A stretch of 5,322 nt of DNA from an uncultured Alphaproteobacteria bacterium (GTDB lineage Bacteria > Pseudomonadota > Alphaproteobacteria > RF32 > CAG-239), in the NCBI GenBank assembly GCA_949542085.1, contig CATGXW010000078.1:1-5322 (forward strand). The letters are read 5' to 3'. The notes beneath the pieces were generated by a model that was given only the letters and a program-made list of their open reading frames with translations, searched no databases and had not been told where the DNA came from. The translations under genes and the position numbers were made by a program. Of this stretch, positions 1 through 4,976 are shown one piece after another; the stretch's first letter is position 1, and every line of letters begins with the position of its first letter.

Positions 1-593
1 ACTTGCTGATTGGAATCATAGGTGGTGCCGTCAAAATTATAAAAAGGAAATTGACCAATTCCCAAAGTTAGCCAATTCATTTTTCCGGCAAATTGATGAG
101 TATAATACAATTCATTAAATGAATCGGTTGCCGAGGTTGAATCGTTAATCCCTGTCGCGACACCGATTCGTTGTCCGATTTTTTCTCCGTTATTTGCGGA
201 ATAGCGTGTTACGCCATAAGCAATGTTGAATGTGCCTGTTCCGTATTCGTTGTGCAACGCTGTCCAGGTTATGGATGGCGCAATAATAGTTTGTATGGCT
301 GCCTGCTTTCCGTTGGGAGCGCCATATTGCGGCATATATGAAACGTCGATGGCGTATTCCAAACCATAATCATCACTCAGCTTATTTTTGAAATCAGTGT
401 ATTCTTGTCCAAAGTCAGTAAAAAGGTGATTGCGCATTATTCTGTTTGCAGAGGTTCTCTGTTGGCCGCTCCGAGTCTGTTTTTGTATGGGATATGGTTG
501 AGAGGGGACTGTCTGGGCCGCGGTGTGTTCAGCATTCAGAACAAGAAAGGATGATAAAGAAAAGGCGATGGCTAGTGATATGTTTTTGCTCAT
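1..593 (-). CDS. Porin-like outer-membrane protein, 3'-truncated by window edge
   Basis: The open frame starts at 593 and stays open to base 1, giving 197 complete codons; the C-terminal part lies outside the window. The start is supported by GGAG seven bases upstream on the minus strand. Residues 1-26 look like a Sec signal peptide (hydrophobic stretch about 5-21, possible cleavage after T-A-A at 24-26). After a polar linker rich in Q, S and T, the visible mature part alternates polar and hydrophobic residues with many Tyr, Thr, Gly and Asn, as expected of beta-strands in a barrel. Blocks such as FNELYYTHQF and the Gly-Gln-Phe-Pro and NFDGTTYDSNQQ segment near the edge resemble, from memory, proteins annotated as OprB-like carbohydrate porins, which let sugars diffuse through the outer membrane. 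Barrel membership is inferred from composition, substrate is unknown, and another barrel family is possible. It is transcribed divergently from the small-protein pair at 771. Confidence 0.6.
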   Translation of the reverse strand, partial: MSKNISLAIAFSLSSFLVLNAEHTAAQTVPSQPYPIQKQTRSGQQRTSANRIMRNHLFTDFGQEYTDFKNKLSDDYGLEYAIDVSYMPQYGAPNGKQAAIQTIIAPSITWTALHNEYGTGTFNIAYGVTRYSANNGEKIGQRIGVATGINDSTSATDSFNELYYTHQFAGKMNWLTLGIGQFPFYNFDGTTYDSNQQ

Positions 594-650
594 AAAATTT
601 CTCCAAAACAGATGAATGTTAAGGATATATTCAAAAAAGCTAAAATTTAA

Positions 651-681
651 AGTATGCCACTTCTTTTCTTTTTTTGGACAA
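651..681 (-). promoter_or_regulatory. Candidate promoter for the porin-like gene
   Basis: On the minus strand, TTGTCC (676-681) is followed after 19 bases by CATACT (651-656), which carries an upstream TG one base away (TGGCATACT, 651-659), an extended -10 layout. It would start transcription about 50 bases before the porin start codon. The -35 match is partial and the spacer is long, so this is tentative. Confidence 0.35.
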
Positions 682-703
682 ACGAGTGTTTTTTACTTGA
701 CTT

Positions 704-732
704 TTGTCTATGTGTCGATTAACTTTTAAACA
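704..732 (+). promoter_or_regulatory. Weak candidate promoter for the tandem small-protein genes
   Basis: TTGTCT (704-709) and TAAACA (727-732) are separated by exactly 17 bases and lie about 40 bases before the 126-aa gene. Both boxes match the consensus only partly. The surrounding 594-770 gap is very A+T-rich and contains several other possible boxes, including TTGACT at 697-702, so the exact promoter cannot be fixed from sequence alone. No gene is seen in this gap. Confidence 0.25.
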
Positions 733-744
733 TAAAATTATATT

Positions 745-764
745 TATTAACTTATTAATCCCAA
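745..764 (+). repeat. Leader element, copy 1, before the 126-aa gene
   Basis: TATTAACTTATTAATCCCAA ends six bases before the ATG at 771. It matches 16 of 20 positions with the element before the 116-aa gene (1155-1174), with the outer blocks TATTAA and TAATCCCAA identical. It occupies the place where a Shine-Dalgarno sequence would be expected, and there is none. It may be a remnant of duplication or a translation or regulatory signal. Confidence 0.5.
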
Positions 765-770
765 AACGAT

Positions 771-1151
771 ATGGAACGAAAATCGAATCTCCTGATGCGT
801 GTTTCCTTAGAAACACCAGAGGGAATCCAAAAGAACATCGTGGCGCTTTTGCCTTGGATTACCGAGGCGTATGAGCTGGAGATGCCTGTTTTGTCGTTTG
901 ACAATCAGAATCCGAAGGAACGTTATAAGCTGGTCTGGGTAATGGCAGCCCATTCCAAAGCGGACAAAACGAGAACCTATTTCTGCTTCTATCCGATGAA
1001 GAAGAAATTCCTTCAGCGTTCAGAAAACATGGCTACACCTCTCGACGCTCCCGGAAGCATCTTTCCCAGCAAATACGGCCCGATGGAGGTCGTTGAAATC
1101 AACGGTGAGCTCGCTCTCCAAACCAACAATCTCCTGCTTGTGATAGAATAA
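771..1151 (+). CDS. Unrecognised 126-aa soluble protein, first of a tandem pair
   Basis: I do not recognise this family. The protein has no signal peptide and no membrane segment, so it is probably cytoplasmic. It shares features with the next gene: SLETPE (residues 12-17) against SIETPE, and a Tyr-Phe pair (70-71) followed by Asp-Ala-Pro (92-94) at exactly the same 20-residue spacing. The stretch from the paired block to the Tyr-Phe is about ten residues shorter than in the neighbour, so the two would be divergent paralogs rather than recent copies. There is no Shine-Dalgarno sequence before the ATG at 771; the next in-frame ATG (residue 9) has none either, so the longer start is kept because it sits just after the shared leader element. 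The downstream gene follows after 35 bases on the same strand, which suggests co-transcription. The frame is long and uninterrupted; the function is unknown. Confidence 0.7.
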   Translation: MERKSNLLMRVSLETPEGIQKNIVALLPWITEAYELEMPVLSFDNQNPKERYKLVWVMAAHSKADKTRTYFCFYPMKKKFLQRSENMATPLDAPGSIFPSKYGPMEVVEINGELALQTNNLLLVIE

Positions 1152-1154
1152 TAT

Positions 1155-1174
1155 TATTAATCCACTAATCCCAA
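1155..1174 (+). repeat. Leader element, copy 2, before the 116-aa gene
   Basis: TATTAATCCACTAATCCCAA lies in the 35-base gap between the two small genes, starting four bases after the first gene's stop codon and ending 12 bases before the ATG at 1187. It matches copy 1 (745-764) at 16 of 20 positions, with TATTAA and TAATCCCAA conserved. No Shine-Dalgarno sequence accompanies it. Confidence 0.5.
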
Positions 1175-1186
1175 CATTCTGTAAAT

Positions 1187-1537
1187 ATGTGTTCCATTGA
1201 AACCCCCGAATGGGCAACGAACTACATGTTCGACAAGCTCGGCAAAGACGTCCGCAGACAGTATGCAGACATCAGCAACGCTCACTTGGAGCTTCTCCCC
1301 GGCCTCACTCAACCGGCTTGGGTCATCGAGCTCTATGACCGTAGCCAGGTGACTGCGATTGCAGTTCTGGAGCCCCCGTGCAAAAAGGGCAAGCGATACT
1401 TCTACATCGTCTACGATCAGACCATCAACCGCCAGCAAATCATCGACCGTGAACAGGTTTATGACGCTCCTGTCGGAGGCTACGAAGCCCGTATCTTCTC
1501 GAATGCAATAGAGGAGGTCTGCGTAGAGTGGGTGTAA
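1187..1537 (+). CDS. Unrecognised 116-aa soluble protein, second of a tandem pair
   Basis: No family is recognised. There is no signal peptide or membrane helix. Residues 3-8 read SIETPE, matching SLETPE of the upstream gene, and Tyr-Phe at 71-72 is followed by Asp-Ala-Pro at 93-95 with the same spacing as in that gene; an Arg-x-Glu-type element also falls between these anchors in both. The C-terminal tail after Asp-Ala-Pro is about 11 residues shorter here. Three Cys residues (2, 65, 112) are present but do not form an obvious metal site. Codon use leans to C in third positions (six of seven Asp codons are GAC, most Ile codons ATC), unlike the T-ending preference of the dehydrogenase gene downstream. 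This may reflect expression level or different ancestry. The gene lacks a Shine-Dalgarno sequence and ends 19 bases before a strong hairpin. A leftward frame overlaps it but has no supporting signals. Confidence 0.7.
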   Translation: MCSIETPEWATNYMFDKLGKDVRRQYADISNAHLELLPGLTQPAWVIELYDRSQVTAIAVLEPPCKKGKRYFYIVYDQTINRQQIIDREQVYDAPVGGYEARIFSNAIEEVCVEWV

Positions 1538-1556
1538 ACGCCATCCGCATCACACA

Positions 1557-1587
1557 AAGAGAGCCGAACATCATGTTCGGCTCTCTT
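1557..1587 (+). terminator. Hairpin terminator of the tandem small-protein genes
   Basis: AAGAGAGCCGAAC (1557-1569) pairs perfectly with 1575-1587 around a five-base ATCAT loop; the A-T at the loop edges can add a fourteenth pair. It begins 19 bases after the stop codon of the 116-aa gene. The following T tract is short, so termination strength is uncertain although the stem is very stable. Confidence 0.65.
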
Positions 1588-1610
1588 GCTGTTTAAAGTG
1601 CAAAAACAGC
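1588..1610. repeat. 7-bp inverted repeat after the terminator
   Basis: GCTGTTT (1588-1594) and AAACAGC (1604-1610) form an inverted repeat with a nine-base spacer, directly after the terminator stem and about 45 bases before the 109-aa gene. It could be a protein-binding dyad upstream of that gene or chance. Confidence 0.25.
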
Positions 1611-1654
1611 GATTATATCATTCATAGCTCAAGTAATCATAAAGGAGAGAAGCT

Positions 1655-1984
1655 ATGGAATTTTATCTGTTGTTATCATTTTTTGTTGTTTATTTCATTA
1701 CGTCGTTTGCCGTGGATAATCGTGTTTTGCGCAAAATTTGGACCTTGGCTTTTATTGCCGCTTTTGCCATTACCGGTGTGGCCATCGGATTTATTCGGGT
1801 CAGCCAGCAAGATGTAATGATGTCGGCCGGCCAGCTGAATTGGTATTATATGCTTTATTTGTTTGGGTCTATGGCTGTTGTTTTAGGCGTGTTGAATTTG
1901 TGGATGTACCGCAAATCATTGTGGAATATTCTGTTTGGCGGCAAGGACAAAGAAGCTGAAGACGATGATGACGATGAGGCGTAA
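1655..1984 (+). CDS. Unrecognised 109-aa three-helix membrane protein with acidic tail
   Basis: The start is supported by AAAGGAGAG five bases upstream. Three hydrophobic segments are visible at about residues 3-19, 29-47 and 62-84, so this is a small inner-membrane protein. Positive residues at 23-27 (Arg, Arg, Lys) and after helix 3 (Arg86, Lys87) suggest that the loop after helix 1 and the C-terminus face the cytoplasm. The last ten residues are strongly acidic, with a run of five Asp, preceded by a Lys-Asp-Lys-Glu stretch; such a tail could bind cations or a basic partner, but that is speculation. I do not recognise a family. The FAD dehydrogenase gene follows after 74 bases on the same strand. 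That gap holds only a weak hairpin before a T run, so read-through into the dehydrogenase gene is possible but not shown. Confidence 0.75.
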   Translation: MEFYLLLSFFVVYFITSFAVDNRVLRKIWTLAFIAAFAITGVAIGFIRVSQQDVMMSAGQLNWYYMLYLFGSMAVVLGVLNLWMYRKSLWNILFGGKDKEAEDDDDDEA

Positions 1985-2025
1985 GATAATCGTCGGTTAA
2001 TCATTTTTTTGCTTTTATTTCCGTG

Positions 2026-2031
2026 TAAAAT
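2026..2031 (+). promoter_or_regulatory. Possible -10 box for the dehydrogenase gene
   Basis: TAAAAT differs from the consensus -10 at one position and lies 28 bases before the start codon. No good -35 box is found at the usual distance; the upstream stretch is mostly T. If real, transcription would begin within the adjacent dyad at 2031-2049. Confidence 0.25.
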
Positions 2032-2049
2032 GCATTAAAAAATAATGCA
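2031..2049 (+). promoter_or_regulatory. Perfect 7-bp dyad touching the ribosome-binding site
   Basis: TGCATTA (2031-2037) and TAATGCA (2043-2049) are perfect inverted copies around an AAAAA spacer. The last base is also the first base of the AGGAG Shine-Dalgarno sequence (2049-2053). Its position fits either an operator over the transcription start or an RNA hairpin that stacks against the ribosome-binding site. It is A+T-rich, so as an RNA stem it would be modest. Confidence 0.4.
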
Positions 2050-2058
2050 GGAGATAAA

Positions 2059-3651
2059 ATGCTAAGAGTCAGTAACTTAAAATTCCCGCTGGGGTTTGCA
2101 GATGAAGACTTGGCGGCCGCTACGGCAAAAATATTAAAGCTGGAGCAGCCGTTCAGGTCTTTTAAAATTATTCGTAAAGCGACGGATACCCGTAGTCGTA
2201 GAGCTGCATGGACAATCTATACCATAGACATTGAAATTGATAAGGAAGATGATCTGCTTTCTTCCGGTGTTTGGGGATTTATCGAAAAAGTATCACCTTC
2301 GGAAAAACTGCCGCGAATTATCAATACCAAGCCTGTCGAACGTCCGATAATTGTCGGTAGCGGTCCGGCGGGAATGTTTGCCGGCCTTGTTTTGGCGGAA
2401 GCCGGATTATGTCCGCTGATATTGGAGCGGGGAAAGGCCGTTCCTGAACGCCAAAAAGATGTTGAACATTTCTGGCGTCGACGTGAATTGAATCCGGAAT
2501 CTAATGTTCAATTCGGCGAGGGAGGCGCGGGGACGTTTTCTGACGGCAAGTTGATGAGCGGCATCAAAAAAGACGCCGTGACGGCTAAGGTTTTTGAAGA
2601 ACTTGTTGCCGCCGGAGCGCCGGAAGATATTTTATATTTGGCAAAGCCGCATCTTGGCACGGACAAATTGTATCATATCGTCCAGAATATTCGGGCGAAA
2701 ATTGTCAGCTTGGGCGGAGAATATCGCTTTGAACATCGTTTGGATGATATCATCGTCAAAGATGATAAACTGCGTGCGATAAAGGTGATGACACCCTCCG
2801 GAATGGTGGAAATGCCTTGTTCCAAATTAATTTTGGCGATAGGGCACAGTGCCAGAGACACTTTTGAAATGTTGTATAAACGGCAGCTTCCATTGGTTCA
2901 AAAGGCATTTTCCGTTGGCGCGCGGATAGAACATCACCAATCAACGATAAACCAAGCTTTGCAGCATGATTTTGCCGGACATCCGGCCTTAGGCGCTGCG
3001 GATTATAAACTTTCTGTTCATTTGCCAAACGGACGTTCGGCGTATACATTCTGTATGTGTCCCGGAGGCGTTGTGGTGGCGGCGGCTTCTGAATGCGGTC
3101 GATTGGTTACCAATGGCATGAGCTATTACGCGAGAAATAAACAAAATGCCAATTCAGCGCTTTTAGTCGGAGTATCATCTGCCGACTTCGGGGGCGATCA
3201 CCCGTTGCAAGGGATGTATTTTCAACGAAAGTTGGAAGAAACCGCCTTTGCCTTAGGCGGAAAAAATTATCAGGCGCCGGCGCAGAAAGTCGGAGATTTG
3301 CTAAAACAGAGGCCGTCAAAAGCGCTGGGTGCGGTAACGCCGAGTTATTCTTGCGGTGTTGTTCCGTCAGACCTATCAAGATTATTTCCGGAAGAGATAA
3401 CGGAAACATTGCGTTTGGCGATTGTTGAAATGGATAAAAAACTACACGGTTTTGCGGATGAGGAGGCGACCTTGACCGGTATTGAAACCAGAAGTTCGTC
3501 TCCGGTGCGAATGTTGCGTGACAATAATAATCAAAGCCCGATTAAAGGGATTTATCCCAGCGGGGAAGGGGCCGGATATGCCGGTGGAATAGTTTCTGCC
3601 GCAGCCGATGGTATTAAAACAGCGCTAAACTTGTATGCTGAGGTTGAATAA
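2059..3651 (+). CDS. FAD-dependent dehydrogenase, COG2509-type
   Basis: This is a full-length flavoprotein (530 aa) of the uncharacterised FAD-dependent dehydrogenase family, a usual size for the group. Residues 1 to about 85 form the small N-terminal alpha/beta domain typical of these proteins. The Rossmann dinucleotide-binding motif follows a beta strand at about 96-105 (IIVGSGPAG, Gly100, Gly102, Gly105), and Glu123 in the ILERG segment is the expected ribose-binding acid. The family signature NVQFGEGGAGTFSDGKL lies at 149-165, and the C-terminal FAD-contacting block PSGEGAGYAGGI at 500-511. The protein lacks a signal peptide and should be cytoplasmic. Members of the family are thought to be oxidoreductases, but the physiological substrate is not established, so none is proposed. 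The start is fixed by AGGAG five bases upstream. The SIMPL gene begins 41 bases after the stop without a terminator between them, which suggests a shared transcript. No key motif is missing. Confidence 0.93.
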   Translation: MLRVSNLKFPLGFADEDLAAATAKILKLEQPFRSFKIIRKATDTRSRRAAWTIYTIDIEIDKEDDLLSSGVWGFIEKVSPSEKLPRIINTKPVERPIIVGSGPAGMFAGLVLAEAGLCPLILERGKAVPERQKDVEHFWRRRELNPESNVQFGEGGAGTFSDGKLMSGIKKDAVTAKVFEELVAAGAPEDILYLAKPHLGTDKLYHIVQNIRAKIVSLGGEYRFEHRLDDIIVKDDKLRAIKVMTPSGMVEMPCSKLILAIGHSARDTFEMLYKRQLPLVQKAFSVGARIEHHQSTINQALQHDFAGHPALGAADYKLSVHLPNGRSAYTFCMCPGGVVVAAASECGRLVTNGMSYYARNKQNANSALLVGVSSADFGGDHPLQGMYFQRKLEETAFALGGKNYQAPAQKVGDLLKQRPSKALGAVTPSYSCGVVPSDLSRLFPEEITETLRLAIVEMDKKLHGFADEEATLTGIETRSSSPVRMLRDNNNQSPIKGIYPSGEGAGYAGGIVSAAADGIKTALNLYAEVE

Positions 3652-3692
3652 GCGGTTTAGAGTCATAATTTAAAAAGAAAAGGGAGGAAAAT

Positions 3693-4460
3693 ATGGAAGA
3701 AAACAAGAATTTTGAATGTGGTCATCATCATAAGCATGGGTGTCGAAAAGGTAAAATTTTAGCTTCGGCATTATTGGCGACGGGTGTTGCTTTAGGCGGT
3801 TTTTTCCCTGGTTATTATTACTATCAGGCCAAGGTCAATTCAAACTTTGTAACGGTCAAAGGCTTGGCCGAGATGGATGTTAAAGCTGATCTGGCGATAT
3901 GGAAACTGAAGTTTGTCGTCACCGGCAACAGCCTGCAAAGCACACAGCAGGAAATTTCACGTCAGCGTGGTCTGATTTATACTTTCTTGGCCAAACAGGG
4001 AATAGCTGCCGATCAGGTAACGGAAGATCGTGTTGAAACGAATGATTTGCTGGCCAATCCGTATCGTAGCAATAATGACATGAATTTCCGTTTTATTGTT
4101 AGTCAAACGTTGACGGTTCGTTCTTCAGATGTTGAAACAATTGATAAGGCATTGCGCCAAAACGGCGAGTTGGTTGCGCAGGGAATTATTTTTGATAGCC
4201 AATCCTATGGTTCTCCGGTTTCTTATATTTTTACGGATTTGAATAAAATCAAACCGCAAATGTTGGAAGAAGCGACAAAAAATGCCGCCGCCGCTGCGGA
4301 TGAATTTGCCAAAAGTTCCGGAAGCAAGGTTGGTCGCATCCGCCGAGCCAGCCAAGGAGTTTTCTCAATTTTACCGCGAGATGAAACAGACGGAATGCAG
4401 ACACAGTTTATTAATAAAAAGGTTCGGGTTGTTTCGACGGTTGAATATTGGTTGGAATAA
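3693..4460 (+). CDS. SIMPL-domain (DUF541) protein, membrane-anchored
   Basis: This 255-aa protein carries one SIMPL/DUF541 domain from about residue 50 to the end. The segment FVTVKGLAEMDVKADLAIWKLKF (52-74) is the characteristic N-terminal strand block, and the closing VRVVSTVEYWLE matches the family's last strand. One hydrophobic segment at about 21-44 follows a basic stretch, so the protein is probably anchored with its domain in the periplasm. The cytoplasmic tail contains C-G-H-H-H-K-H-G-C (9-17), a possible metal-binding cluster. The wider family includes E. coli YggE, linked to oxidative-stress tolerance, and Brucella BP26, which forms ring-like oligomers; the biochemical role is unclear, and this protein looks closer to the COG2859 branch than to YggE, judged from memory. 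GGGAGG lies five bases before the ATG. It probably shares a transcript with the dehydrogenase and ends at the hairpin at 4468. Confidence 0.9.
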   Translation: MEENKNFECGHHHKHGCRKGKILASALLATGVALGGFFPGYYYYQAKVNSNFVTVKGLAEMDVKADLAIWKLKFVVTGNSLQSTQQEISRQRGLIYTFLAKQGIAADQVTEDRVETNDLLANPYRSNNDMNFRFIVSQTLTVRSSDVETIDKALRQNGELVAQGIIFDSQSYGSPVSYIFTDLNKIKPQMLEEATKNAAAAADEFAKSSGSKVGRIRRASQGVFSILPRDETDGMQTQFINKKVRVVSTVEYWLE

Positions 4461-4467
4461 TTAAACA

Positions 4468-4488
4468 AAAGGGGCAAATTGCCCCTTT
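4468..4488 (+). terminator. Hairpin terminator after the SIMPL gene
   Basis: AAAGGGGC (4468-4475) pairs with GCCCCTTT (4481-4488) around a five-base AAATT loop, starting seven bases after the SIMPL stop codon. The stem is G+C-rich at its top, with an interrupted T-rich stretch after it. It probably ends the dehydrogenase-SIMPL transcript. Confidence 0.7.
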
Positions 4489-4533
4489 ACATTTACAAAA
4501 AAAGAATTTAACTTAGAAGCATGTAAATCTTAT

Positions 4534-4542
4534 TGTTAAACT
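4534..4542 (+). promoter_or_regulatory. Extended -10 promoter of the 88-aa gene
   Basis: TGTTAAACT has the TG-N-TAAACT layout of an extended -10 box and lies inside an 11-base block (4533-4543) repeated exactly in the promoter of the downstream cysteine-containing protein gene. The -35 (TTAGAA, 4513-4518) is poor. A second A+T-rich box, TATAAA, occurs at 4544-4549. Either box places the transcription start within about ten bases of the ATG. Confidence 0.4.
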
Positions 4543-4558
4543 ATATAAATAAATCAGT

Positions 4559-4825
4559 ATGTCTCCTCCTAAAAGAGATCGGTTTGAGAATATTTTTGAA
4601 GCTATTCAAGCAGTGGTAACCTTGACATTCTTTTGTCTTGTAACGGTGTTGGGATCTATTTCCGACGAATACTCGTTGGTATATAAACTGATTTTCATCA
4701 TCATTTTGTTCTTTGCTGTTGCTTTAATCAGTTTTCTCCTGACTAAAAAGTGGAAACTTTCCACTGTTCTGTGGTTCTTAATCATCGCGATATTTCTGAC
4801 AACGGGAATATCTTTGATGGTCTAA
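4559..4825 (+). CDS. Unrecognised 88-aa three-helix membrane protein
   Basis: The protein has a short basic, Pro-containing N-terminus followed by three hydrophobic segments at about residues 14-33, 41-61 and 68-87, and it ends almost directly after the third helix. The loop between helices 2 and 3 carries Lys63, Lys64 and Lys66, suggesting that the N-terminus and this loop face the cytoplasm. No family is recognised. It stands alone between two terminators (4468-4488 and 4829-4867), so it is likely monocistronic. There is no Shine-Dalgarno sequence before the ATG, and the predicted leader is about ten bases or less; with no alternative in-frame start that has one, leaderless or near-leaderless translation is possible. 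The helix content and flanking signals argue for a real gene, but its short length keeps the call moderate. Confidence 0.65.
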   Translation: MSPPKRDRFENIFEAIQAVVTLTFFCLVTVLGSISDEYSLVYKLIFIIILFFAVALISFLLTKKWKLSTVLWFLIIAIFLTTGISLMV

Positions 4826-4828
4826 ATT

Positions 4829-4867
4829 AAAAAAGCCCCTTATCTTGCTTGGATAAGGGGCTTTTTT
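4829..4867. terminator. Strong, probably bidirectional terminator
   Basis: AAAAAAGCCCCTTATC (4829-4844) pairs perfectly over 16 bases with 4852-4867 around a seven-base loop. The right arm ends in six T, and the A run of the left arm gives a T tract on the other strand. It begins three bases after the stop codon of the 88-aa gene and is the clearest intrinsic terminator in the window. Confidence 0.9.
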
Positions 4868-4871
4868 AGGG

Positions 4872-4906
4872 TTATCATTTTTGTCCTCCCTGTGTGATTA
4901 TCATTT
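4872..4906 (+). repeat. 9-bp direct repeat overlapping a -35 box
   Basis: TTATCATTT occurs at 4872-4880 and again at 4898-4906, start to start 26 bases. The second copy overlaps the first two bases of the TTGACA box at 4905. This placement would suit binding of a regulator, but a short A+T-rich repeat could also arise by chance. Confidence 0.25.
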
Positions 4907-4933
4907 GACAACCAATAGTATATTTGTTAAACT
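4905..4933 (+). promoter_or_regulatory. Promoter of the secreted cysteine-containing protein gene
   Basis: A consensus -35 box TTGACA (4905-4910) is followed after exactly 17 bases by TAAACT (4928-4933), with an upstream TG (4925-4926) that makes it an extended -10. It predicts transcription from about 4940 and a leader of roughly 35 bases. This is the best promoter-like sequence in the window. Confidence 0.7.
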
Positions 4934-4976
4934 AGAAACTGGAGTTCAGTACTATTAGTTATATACGGAGGCTGTC

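Noticed and set aside
697..702. TTGACT as the -35 box of the small-protein pair.
   Set aside because: It is a better -35 match than TTGTCT, but no reasonable -10 box lies 16-18 bases downstream.
1157..1438. A 93-codon leftward frame overlapping the 116-aa gene.
   Set aside because: It has no ribosome-binding site, its product resembles nothing I know, and the rightward frame has the shared motifs and the terminator in the correct orientation.
1985..2010. A GATAA...ATC stem followed by seven T after the 109-aa gene, resembling a terminator.
   Set aside because: The stem is short, A+T-rich and contains a mismatch, so it is too weak to annotate as a terminator.
2673..3409. Several leftward frames of 62 to 100 codons inside the dehydrogenase gene.
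   Set aside because: They are antisense shadows of a well-supported coding sequence with conserved flavoprotein motifs.
4840..4878. A 12-codon minus-strand frame with GGGAGG six bases upstream of its ATG, running into the terminator hairpin.
   Set aside because: It resembles a leader peptide, but no minus-strand gene follows it nearby, and its sequence is dictated by the terminator stem. It is most likely a coincidence.
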